Shown here piece after piece: positions 1 to 5,086 of a stretch of DNA of 6,491 bases. The first letter of the stretch is position 1. Every line of letters begins with the position of its first letter. Origin of the DNA: Bordetella sp. (lineage in GTDB: Bacteria > Pseudomonadota > Gammaproteobacteria > Burkholderiales > Burkholderiaceae_B); contig DAIDKG010000233.1 in assembly GCA_027450125.1 (NCBI GenBank), forward strand, positions 1 through 6,491, in the 5' to 3' direction. Below the pieces are notes generated by a model. That model saw only the letters and a program-made list of their open reading frames with translations, was not told the origin of the DNA and did not search any database. The translations under genes and the position numbers were made by a program.

Positions 1-1132
1 TGCGCTGGATCTCGCTGGTGCCGGTCACGATCCGGTACAGGCGCAATCGGCGGAAGATGAACTCCACGGGATGGTTCTTGGTCACCCCTACGTTGCCGTG
101 GATCTGCATGGCCTTGTCGGCGATCTCGAAGCAGCGCTCGGAGACGAAAAGCTTGCACATGGATGCCGTCTCGCGCACATCCTCGCCTGCGTCGGCCATT
201 TCCGCCGTGGCCAGCACCATCTGCTCGCAGGCGTAGAGCGCGGTCGCCATGTCGGCCAGCATGTGCTGAATGGCCTGGAAGCGGCTGATCGGCCCGCCGA
301 ACTGCTGCCGGCGATGTGCATAGTCCAGCGCCAGCCTCAATGCCTGGCGGGCCAGGCCTATCATCGTCGGGCAATGCAGCAGGCGATTGACGCTGACCCG
401 GTTCATGGCGATCTTGAAGCCTTTGCCGGGCTCTCCGATCAGGTTCCTGCGCGGGACGCGCACCTGGTCGAAAGTGATGTCGGCGTCGACATACTGTCCT
501 GTCATCGGCACGCAGTCGTAGCTGAGGCGTACCCCGGGCTGATCCAGGTCTATCAAAATCGCGGAGATGCCGTCCGCGCCCCGGTCCGGATCGGTGACGC
601 ACATGACCACCGCGAAATCGGCGAACGTGGAGGCCGAGATGTAATGCTTGACGCCATTGACGATGTAGTCGTCCCCGTCGATGACGGCGGTCGTCATCAG
701 GCGCGATGCGTCCGATCCGGATTGCGGCTCGGTCATGGCGAAGCAGGCGCCCCGCTCGGCGTTGACCACCGGCATTATGTAGCGTTCCCGCTGGTAAGGC
801 GTGGCGTATTGCGCCAGGCTGCCGATGCGCGACGGGCCGCCCCAGTCGCCCAGGACGTGAGGAAACAGAATCGCGCCCGAGGCGGCCACGTCGTCCTTGA
901 GCACGCACAGCGAGCGCAGGCTCAGTCCTTGCCCGCCCAGTTCGGTCGGCAGTTGCGGGCCGTACAAGCCCAGCGCGCGCGCGCGCCGCCACACCGAGCG
1001 CACCAGTTCACGCGGGAATTTGTCCTCATAGCCCAACCCTTGGGATTTTTCCATGGGAATGAGCTCATCATGCAGATAGCGTTGCAGCGTGTCGCGTAGG
1101 GAGCGCAGCAGCGGGTCTTCGATGCGCGTCAT
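1..1132 (-). CDS. Acyl-CoA dehydrogenase family protein (C-terminus cut by window edge)
   Basis: FAD-dependent flavoenzyme expected to insert an alpha,beta double bond into an acyl-CoA and pass electrons to ETF in the cytoplasm. The visible 377 residues cover nearly a full family member (usually about 380-400); only a short C-terminal tail is missing. Landmarks: the FAD/substrate motif FAMTEPQSGSD at residues 131-141; RRQQFGGPISRFQAIQHMLADM-type helix at about 274-295; IHGNVGVTKNHPVE at about 344-357; and GTSEIQR at 371-377. The ATG at 1132-1130 is chosen because a full Shine-Dalgarno AAGGAGG (1146-1140) lies 7 nt upstream. It is divergent from the lysR gene, which probably controls it. Oddity: the residue just before GTSEIQR, where MCAD has its catalytic Glu376, is Thr370, and the alternative helix-G position used by isovaleryl-CoA dehydrogenase is Asn249. 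Family assignment is secure; substrate and whether the reaction is a standard alpha,beta dehydrogenation are unknown. Confidence 0.95.
   Translation of the reverse strand, partial: MTRIEDPLLRSLRDTLQRYLHDELIPMEKSQGLGYEDKFPRELVRSVWRRARALGLYGPQLPTELGGQGLSLRSLCVLKDDVAASGAILFPHVLGDWGGPSRIGSLAQYATPYQRERYIMPVVNAERGACFAMTEPQSGSDASRLMTTAVIDGDDYIVNGVKHYISASTFADFAVVMCVTDPDRGADGISAILIDLDQPGVRLSYDCVPMTGQYVDADITFDQVRVPRRNLIGEPGKGFKIAMNRVSVNRLLHCPTMIGLARQALRLALDYAHRRQQFGGPISRFQAIQHMLADMATALYACEQMVLATAEMADAGEDVRETASMCKLFVSERCFEIADKAMQIHGNVGVTKNHPVEFIFRRLRLYRIVTGTSEIQR
973..986. repeat. (GC)7 dinucleotide tract inside the acyl-CoA dehydrogenase gene
   Basis: Seven uninterrupted GC units encode part of an Arg/Ala stretch (WRRARALG) near residues 48-55. 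Such a tract can slip by 2 bp, which would shift the frame near the N-terminus. The frame here is intact. Confidence 0.7.
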
Positions 1133-1139
1133 GATGTTT

Positions 1140-1146
1140 CCTCCTT
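1140..1146 (-). promoter_or_regulatory. Strong Shine-Dalgarno of the acyl-CoA dehydrogenase
   Basis: On the minus strand this reads AAGGAGG, fully complementary to the 16S rRNA tail, 7 nt before the ATG at 1132. It fixes the start codon and suggests efficient translation once the gene is transcribed, in contrast with the weak site before the divergent lysR. Confidence 0.85.
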
Positions 1147-1159
1147 GGGGAAAGCAAGC

Positions 1160-1188
1160 TTGACAGTCCGCGGTCGGGTCGCGATTAT
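1160..1188 (+). promoter_or_regulatory. Candidate sigma-70 promoter of the lysR gene
   Basis: A perfect -35 TTGACA (1160-1165) is followed by a 17-bp spacer and a -10 GATTAT (1183-1188, 4 of 6 consensus bases). Transcription would start near 1195, giving a short leader of about 26 nt before the ATG at 1221. That leader is largely occupied by the candidate operator at 1203-1220, so bound regulator would repress its own gene. The match is seen in the sequence; promoter activity is inferred. Confidence 0.5.
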
Positions 1189-1189
1189 C
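1184..1189 (-). promoter_or_regulatory. Candidate -10 element of the acyl-CoA dehydrogenase promoter
   Basis: The minus strand reads GATAAT (5 of 6 consensus bases), with a start point expected near 1177. The matching -35 position (about 1207-1212) reads ACGGTT and does not resemble TTGACA. That position lies inside the T-N11-A site at 1203-1220. A good -10 without a -35, overlapped by a regulator site, is the usual look of an activator-dependent promoter. This -10 also overlaps the candidate -10 of lysR on the other strand, so the two promoters may be mutually exclusive. Confidence 0.4.
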
Positions 1190-1202
1190 TTTTGCTGGCT
1201 GT

Positions 1203-1220
1203 CGATAACCGTGCGGAATC
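1203..1220 (+). promoter_or_regulatory. Candidate LysR-type operator, copy 1 (GAT-N11-ATC)
   Basis: CGATAACCGTGCGGAAT (1203-1219) followed by C gives GAT-N11-ATC, the T-N11-A core of LysR-type sites. It ends on the base before the lysR ATG and covers the -35 position of the divergent dehydrogenase promoter. Its GATAA also forms a short inverted repeat with TTATC at 1185-1189. The same 17-bp element, with 13 invariant positions, recurs at 3304-3320 and 3330-3346 in the other divergent promoter region. The match is seen directly; binding by the adjacent LysR protein is inferred. Confidence 0.6.
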
Positions 1221-2183
1221 ATGAGACTGGAAGACCTGGACTATTTTCTGGCCGTGGCGCGCGTCGGCCACATGGGGCGGGCCGCCGACGAGCTCGGCGT
1301 GAGCCAGCCGGCGCTGACCAAAGGCATACGCAGGCTGGAGCAGGAGCTGCGGCTGCAGCTCTTTCATCGCACGTCCAAGGGTATGGAACTGACCATGCCG
1401 GGGCAGGCTTTCTTTCAGCGCTCGATGCAGGCGCGGCGCGGCCTGGACGACGCGCTGCGCGAAGCGGGCGACCTGCACCGCGGCACCGTCGGCCTGGTAC
1501 GCGTCGGCGTCACGCCGCTGCTTGCCGAGCCTTTCTTCAATCCCGCCTGCGTCGCGCTGCTGGCCCAGCGTCCTGCGGCGCGCGTCAGCGTCTCGGTCAA
1601 TCTCAACGACGCGCTGCTATCCGGCCTGCGGCAAGGCGCGCTGGACATGGTGATCTGCTCGCTGCACGCGGCTGCCGCGTCCGACGAGCTCGACAGCGTC
1701 GCGCTCTTTGCCGACGATTTGTACGTCGCGGCCCGCGCAGGACATCCCTTGTTTGGCCGCAGCCGCATCGGCTTTGGCGATCTCGCGCCCTATCGCTGGA
1801 TTCTGCCGGGCCCGCAAGTGGCGGCCCGCCGCTGGCTCGAGTCGCGCTTCAGGCAGCACGGATCCGAGCCGCCGGATGTGGTCATCGAATCCAACGCGTC
1901 GGTCGCCAGCCTGGCGAGCATCCTGCTCAATACCGACCTGCTTACGGTCGTCAGCGAAATCACCCTGGGTTCCGCGGTCGGCAGGGGCCTGAACGTGGTG
2001 CCGCTGGAAGACGTGACCTGGCATCGCGAAATCGGGCTGCTGACGCTGCGCGGCGCCTACCGCTCCCCGCTGGCGCAGCGTCTGGTGGAGATCCTGTGCG
2101 AACATGGGGCGGCCCGTTCCGGCCGTCCTGCCGCCGCGGATCCGGCGGGCATCCCGCAGCGCCGGGCCGGCAGGTCCGGGTAG
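1221..2183 (+). CDS. LysR-type transcriptional regulator
   Basis: A 320-residue cytoplasmic DNA-binding regulator of the LysR family. The N-terminal winged helix-turn-helix spans about residues 2-61, opening with RLEDLDYFLAVARVGHMGRAA and with the recognition helix near VSQPALTKGIRRLE (27-40). A linker helix follows (about 62-85), then a two-lobed effector domain (about 91-297) beginning VRVGVTPLLAEPFF. The last 20 or so residues are Pro/Arg/Ala-rich and look like a disordered tail, slightly extending the usual length of about 300. The ATG at 1221 is chosen because it gives the standard LysR N-terminus; the ribosome binding site is weak, as is common for such regulators. It is divergent from the acyl-CoA dehydrogenase and convergent with the Bug gene, 7 bp apart. 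A T-N11-A site abuts its start codon, suggesting autorepression. Inferred targets are the dehydrogenase and, through matching sites, the Bug and synthetase genes. The effector is unknown; a carboxylate or its CoA ester is a reasonable guess. Confidence 0.95.
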   Translation: MRLEDLDYFLAVARVGHMGRAADELGVSQPALTKGIRRLEQELRLQLFHRTSKGMELTMPGQAFFQRSMQARRGLDDALREAGDLHRGTVGLVRVGVTPLLAEPFFNPACVALLAQRPAARVSVSVNLNDALLSGLRQGALDMVICSLHAAAASDELDSVALFADDLYVAARAGHPLFGRSRIGFGDLAPYRWILPGPQVAARRWLESRFRQHGSEPPDVVIESNASVASLASILLNTDLLTVVSEITLGSAVGRGLNVVPLEDVTWHREIGLLTLRGAYRSPLAQRLVEILCEHGAARSGRPAAADPAGIPQRRAGRSG

Positions 2184-2190
2184 CCGGGAC
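2174..2190. terminator. Weak hairpin at the convergent lysR / Bug gene ends
   Basis: GTCCGG (2174-2179) can pair with CCGGGAC (2184-2190) with one bulged G, around a GTAG loop that includes the lysR stop codon. It occupies the 7-bp gap between two convergent stop codons, so it could serve as a bidirectional stop. There is no T-run on either side, so intrinsic termination is doubtful. Confidence 0.25.
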
Positions 2191-3174
2191 TCAGTTCACG
2201 CGCAGCCCCAATTTCCGGATCAACGGTCCGTAGCGGTCCGAGTCGCGGCGAACCCGTTGCGTCAGCTGTTCCGGCGTACCGCCGATGGCGGTAAACGACT
2301 GCGCCGCCAGCGCCTGCTTGACTCGCGGGTCGGCCAGCGCCGCCAGCACCGCCTGGTTCAGGCGGGAGATCACCGCCGGCGGCGTCCCCTTGGGCACGGC
2401 TACTCCGGCCCAGCTGCCGCTGGTGTAGCCCGGATAGCCCGACTCCGCCACGGTGGGCACATCGGGCAGGACGGCATCGCGGGTGGCGCTGGTGATGGCG
2501 ATCGCCCGCACTTTGCCGGACTTGATCAGCGGCATCGCGGGCGACACCGCGATCACCCCGACGTTGATCTGTCCTCCGGCAAGGTCGGTCAGCATATTGG
2601 CCCCGCCCCGGTAGGGCACGTGGACGGCGTCGATGCCGAAGTGCCGCTTGATCATTTCGAAAGTCAGGTTCATGGAAGAACCCAGGCCGGGGCTGCCGTA
2701 GCTCAGCGCGCCCGGATGCGCCTTGCCGTAGGCCGCCAGTTCCCGCAGGTTGTGGACCGGCAACTGCCTGGCCACCAGGATGATGTGGGGCGAGAGGCTG
2801 ATTCCCGACACCATGGCGAAAGCATGCACCGGGTCGTAGCTCAGGTGGGGGATCAGATGCTTGGCGATGGGGAAGTTCTCGCCGTATTCCAGCAGCGTGT
2901 AGCCGTCCGGGGCGGCGATGGCCACTTTGGCGCCGGCCACGGTGCCGCCTGCGCCGCTGTCGTTTTCCACGATCACGCTTTGCCCCAGTTCGCGGCTCAT
3001 CGGCTTGGCGATCAACCGGGCCACGTAATCCAGCTGCCCGCCGGCCGAGAAAGGCACGATGAACCGTATGGGCCTGGATGGAAAGTCGCTGGCCCGGGCC
3101 GGCGAGCACAGCAGCGCGAGCACTGCCGGCACCATGGCGGCCAGCAGGCGAAGTTTCGAATAGTGTGTCGGCAC
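2191..3174 (-). CDS. Bug/TctC-family tripartite tricarboxylate transporter substrate-binding protein
   Basis: A periplasmic solute-binding protein of the Bug (Bordetella uptake gene) family, which bind carboxylates and related small organic molecules. The 327-residue length is normal. An N-terminal Sec signal (hydrophobic about residues 10-23) ends at an A-R-A site near residue 28. The Cys at 23 is not in a good lipobox, so a free periplasmic protein is expected. Family motifs: RPIRFIVPFSAGGQLDYVAR (34-53) with ligand-loop Asp49; YGSPGLGSSMNL (159-170), where many family members have His in place of Asn169; then VPYRGGANMLTDLAGGQ. The GTG at 3174 is chosen because AGGAGA (3184-3179) precedes it and it yields a proper signal peptide. 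No TctA/TctB membrane genes are visible, as with most orphan Bug proteins. It is divergent from the acyl-CoA synthetase, with which it probably shares regulation. The ligand is unknown. Confidence 0.95.
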   Translation of the reverse strand: MPTHYSKLRLLAAMVPAVLALLCSPARASDFPSRPIRFIVPFSAGGQLDYVARLIAKPMSRELGQSVIVENDSGAGGTVAGAKVAIAAPDGYTLLEYGENFPIAKHLIPHLSYDPVHAFAMVSGISLSPHIILVARQLPVHNLRELAAYGKAHPGALSYGSPGLGSSMNLTFEMIKRHFGIDAVHVPYRGGANMLTDLAGGQINVGVIAVSPAMPLIKSGKVRAIAITSATRDAVLPDVPTVAESGYPGYTSGSWAGVAVPKGTPPAVISRLNQAVLAALADPRVKQALAAQSFTAIGGTPEQLTQRVRRDSDRYGPLIRKLGLRVN

Positions 3175-3178
3175 GATG

Positions 3179-3184
3179 TCTCCT
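3179..3184 (-). promoter_or_regulatory. Shine-Dalgarno supporting the GTG start of the Bug gene
   Basis: The minus strand reads AGGAGA, with a 4-5 nt gap to the GTG at 3174-3172. It decides for GTG over the first in-frame ATG near 3135, which would remove the basic start of the signal peptide. Confidence 0.7.
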
Positions 3185-3303
3185 GTTTTTCAGTATTGGC
3201 CGGCGACCGATCGCCGTCCGATTCCGCCGCGCGCATTTCGTGGCGAGGCACTGTCAGGTTTAACCCCCACGGGCCTGCGACCCGATGCCACGACGGCGTA
3301 ATC

Positions 3304-3320
3304 CGATAACCCTGCGGCAT
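3304..3320 (+). promoter_or_regulatory. Candidate LysR-type operator, copy 2
   Basis: CGATAACCCTGCGGCAT matches copy 1 at 15 of 17 bases and keeps the T-N11-A core (GAT-N11-AT). It lies about 124 bp before the synthetase start and 130 bp before the Bug start, so it could serve both genes. Its start is 26 bp from that of copy 3. Confidence 0.6.
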
Positions 3321-3328
3321 GGCCGGCG

Positions 3329-3349
3329 CCGATAACGCGGCGGTATCGG
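3329..3349 (+). promoter_or_regulatory. Candidate LysR-type operator, copy 3, with perfect CCGATA-N9-TATCGG dyad
   Basis: The core CGATAACGCGGCGGTAT (3330-3346) matches copy 2 at 14 of 17 bases. Here the flanks complete a perfect 6-bp inverted repeat with a 9-bp spacer, containing T-N11-A, which is the textbook form of a high-affinity LysR-type recognition site. The dyad is seen directly; which regulator binds is inferred from the matching site beside lysR. Confidence 0.65.
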
Positions 3350-3430
3350 ATTGCGTCATCCCGTTATGCGCCGGCGACCGGGCTCGACGCATCATGCGTG
3401 TTCGAAACCAGGCTGTCCATCAGCCTTCGC

Positions 3431-3436
3431 AAGGAG
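3431..3436 (+). promoter_or_regulatory. Shine-Dalgarno supporting the GTG start of the synthetase
   Basis: AAGGAG lies 7 nt before the GTG at 3444. A longer open frame exists upstream (from a TTG at 3351), but it has no ribosome binding site and would add a basic stretch unlike the family N-terminus. Confidence 0.8.
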
Positions 3437-3443
3437 AAACGCA

Positions 3444-5000
3444 GTGAACCAGGGCCGCTATACCACCCGCAATGCGCGCTATTGGCGCGATCGTCCGGCA
3501 ATCCTGTTCGGCGATCGCACAATCAGCTTCGGCGAGCTGGAAACCCGCTCCAACCGCCTGGCCAATGCCTTGCTCGGGCTGGGCCTGGCCAAAGGCGACC
3601 GGGTCGCCATCCTGGCCTGGAACTGTCCCGAGATCATCGAGCTGGAATGCGCCCTGTACAAAGCCGGCCTGGTCAAGGTGGCGCTGAACGCGCGCCTGTC
3701 GGCGACCGAAGTGGCGGACGCGGTCAGCAATGCCCGGGCCGCCGTGCTCATTGTCGATCCGGCCCACGCCGATCTGGCGGAGAGCGTCGTCGATGCGTTG
3801 GGCGACGTGCGCCACCATGTGGTCACCGGCACGCGGGACATCGGGGGCTGGCGCTCCTATGAAACCCTGCTTGCCGCCGCCGCCGACCGCAACCCCGATG
3901 TCGAGATGGCGCCCGACGACCTGGCCGTGCTGCACTTCACATCCGGCTCCACGGGCAAGCTCAAGGCCGCCATGCAGACGGTGGGGAACCGCCTGGCTTC
4001 GCTGCGCAAGGTCGTGATGGGGCGCATGCGGGCCGAGCCTGGCGAGGTGCTGGCGTTGGCGGGGCCCATCACGCACGCCAGCGGCATGTTCATGCAGCCC
4101 TTCCTGTTCCAGGGCGGAACCATCCTGCTGCTCGAGCGCTTCGATCCGCAGGCTTTCCTGGCGTGCGCGTCCCGGCATCGCGCGGCCTTCAGCTTCATGG
4201 TGCCGACCATGATCAACATGTTGATCACGCAGCCCGACCTGCATCGATACGACCTGAGCGCGTTGCGCCAGATTTCCTACGGCGGCGCCCCGATGGCGCC
4301 CGCCCGCATACGGGAAGCCTGGGAGACTCTCGGGCCGCTGCTCAGCCAAGGCTACGGCGCCGGCGAAACCACCGGCGGACTGGTCATGCTCAGCAAGGCC
4401 GATCATGCCTATGCCATGGCTTCGCGGCCGGAATTGCTCAGCTCCTGCGGGCGGACTTTCGGCGAGGGGGAAATGCGCCTGATCGCCGAAGACGGCAGCG
4501 AAGCCGCGCCGGGCGAAGTGGGCGAGATCACGGTACGCGGCCCCGACGTCTTTTCCGGCTACTGGGACGAAACCGAATTGAGCGCGCAGGCGCTGCGCGG
4601 CGGCTGGCTTCATACCGGCGATCTGGCGCGCATGGACGAGGAGGGGTATCTGTTCATCGTCGATCGCAAGAAAGACATGATCATCACGGGCGGATTCAAT
4701 GTCTATCCCACCGAAGTCGAGCAAGTGCTGTACCAGCACCCCTGCGTCTACGAGGCCTGCGTTTTCGGCGTGCCGGACGACACCTGGGGCGAAGCGGTCA
4801 AGGCAGTGCTGGTGCTCAAGCCCGGCAGCACGGCGACCGAGCGCGAACTTGCCGAACATTGCAAGACGCACCTGGCCGATTTCATGAAGCCGCGCAGCAT
4901 CGACATCGTTGCCGAACTGCCCAAGAACGGCAACGGCAAGCTGGCGCGCAAGCAACTGCGCGATGCCTACTGGACAGGGCGGGAGCGCCGGGTAGGCTAG
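3444..5000 (+). CDS. AMP-forming acyl-CoA synthetase / ligase (ANL superfamily)
   Basis: A cytoplasmic enzyme expected to convert a carboxylic acid, ATP and CoA to acyl-CoA, AMP and PPi through an acyl-adenylate. The 518-residue length is typical. Motifs numbered from the GTG start: P-loop-like TSGSTGKLK at 166-174; GYGAGETTGG at 303-312; WLHTGDLARMDEEGY near 388-402, with the ribose-binding Asp393; the hinge region VDRKKDMIITGG at 406-417; and the C-terminal PKNGNGKLARKQLR, with the adenylation lysine at 499. All expected catalytic residues appear present, so it should be active. The GTG start is set by the AAGGAG at 3431-3436 and by N-terminal alignment to the family (GRYTTRNARYWRDRPAILFGD). 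It is divergent from the Bug gene, sharing a control region that matches the one beside lysR. Together with the dehydrogenase this suggests activation and oxidation of an imported acid. Acyl substrate (short, medium, long or aromatic) cannot be assigned from sequence alone. Confidence 0.95.
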   Translation: MNQGRYTTRNARYWRDRPAILFGDRTISFGELETRSNRLANALLGLGLAKGDRVAILAWNCPEIIELECALYKAGLVKVALNARLSATEVADAVSNARAAVLIVDPAHADLAESVVDALGDVRHHVVTGTRDIGGWRSYETLLAAAADRNPDVEMAPDDLAVLHFTSGSTGKLKAAMQTVGNRLASLRKVVMGRMRAEPGEVLALAGPITHASGMFMQPFLFQGGTILLLERFDPQAFLACASRHRAAFSFMVPTMINMLITQPDLHRYDLSALRQISYGGAPMAPARIREAWETLGPLLSQGYGAGETTGGLVMLSKADHAYAMASRPELLSSCGRTFGEGEMRLIAEDGSEAAPGEVGEITVRGPDVFSGYWDETELSAQALRGGWLHTGDLARMDEEGYLFIVDRKKDMIITGGFNVYPTEVEQVLYQHPCVYEACVFGVPDDTWGEAVKAVLVLKPGSTATERELAEHCKTHLADFMKPRSIDIVAELPKNGNGKLARKQLRDAYWTGRERRVG

Positions 5001-5009
5001 CCTACCCGG
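4988..5009. terminator. Perfect 22-bp palindrome at the synthetase stop; candidate bidirectional terminator
   Basis: The arm CCGGGTAGGCT (4988-4998) is followed directly by its exact reverse complement (4999-5009). As RNA it forms a 9-bp GC-rich stem with a CTAG loop. The stop codon TAG (4998-5000) lies in that loop. The palindrome sits between convergent genes and about 60 bp past the M61 stop, so it could end transcription from either side. There is no T-run on either strand, so it may act by pausing or by protecting the 3' end instead. A protein-binding site is an alternative. Confidence 0.5.
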
Positions 5010-5061
5010 GATGGGCCACGAAACGACCGTCGATCGGGGCCGCAGGCCACGCGCTTGCCGC

Positions 5062-5086
5062 GCGCCGGTCAGGCGGCGCCGGTCAG
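5062..5086. repeat. 11-bp tandem direct repeat at the end of the M61 gene
   Basis: GCGCCGGTCAG occurs at 5062-5072 and again at 5076-5086, a 14-bp period. The minus-strand stop codon (5071-5069) is part of the first copy, and the last codons (Leu-Thr-Gly) come from the other. It looks like a small slippage duplication at the gene end. Confidence 0.6.

Larger units (their letters stand above)
3300..3352. repeat. Outer 9-bp inverted repeat around the operator pair
   Basis: AATCCGATA (3300-3308) is the exact reverse complement of TATCGGATT (3344-3352), with a 35-bp spacer. The arms overlap the start of operator copy 2 and the end of operator copy 3. The whole block may therefore act as one compound regulator site rather than as an RNA hairpin. 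Confidence 0.6.
3175..3443. promoter_or_regulatory. 269-bp divergent regulatory region between Bug and synthetase genes
   Basis: This non-coding stretch carries the start signals of both flanking genes. It holds two copies of the CGATAAC-N3-GCGG-N-AT element near its middle. The pentamer CCGAT occurs repeatedly: plus strand at 3207, 3218, 3282, 3303 and 3329, and inverted at 3345. A small hairpin, CGGCGA-CCGA-TCGCCG (3201-3216), lies in the presumed Bug leader. GCCGGCGACCG is repeated at 3199-3209 and 3370-3380. No convincing sigma-70 -35/-10 pair was found for either gene, which fits activator-dependent expression. Confidence 0.6.

Noticed and set aside
71..1099. Long plus-strand open frame antisense to the acyl-CoA dehydrogenase
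   Set aside because: Its translation is Arg/Ala/His/Gln-rich with no recognisable domain, while the opposite strand encodes a clear dehydrogenase; it is a high-GC shadow frame.
2057..3109. 350-codon minus-strand frame overlapping the Bug gene
   Set aside because: The other minus-strand frame gives a signal peptide and full Bug-family sequence; this one is a shadow.
3199..3380. 11-bp repeat GCCGGCGACCG at both ends of the Bug-synthetase intergenic region
   Set aside because: Very GC-rich and short, with no dyad and no fixed relation to either start codon; chance is a fair explanation, so it is only noted within the regulatory region.
3351..3443. N-terminal extension of the synthetase from a TTG at 3351
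   Set aside because: No ribosome binding site precedes it, the added 31 residues are basic and unlike the family, and a well-placed AAGGAG marks the GTG at 3444.
5001..5068. Possible small gene or RNA between synthetase and M61 peptidase
   Set aside because: Only 68 bp, mostly the palindrome arm and GC-rich spacer; no start signal or extended structure was seen.
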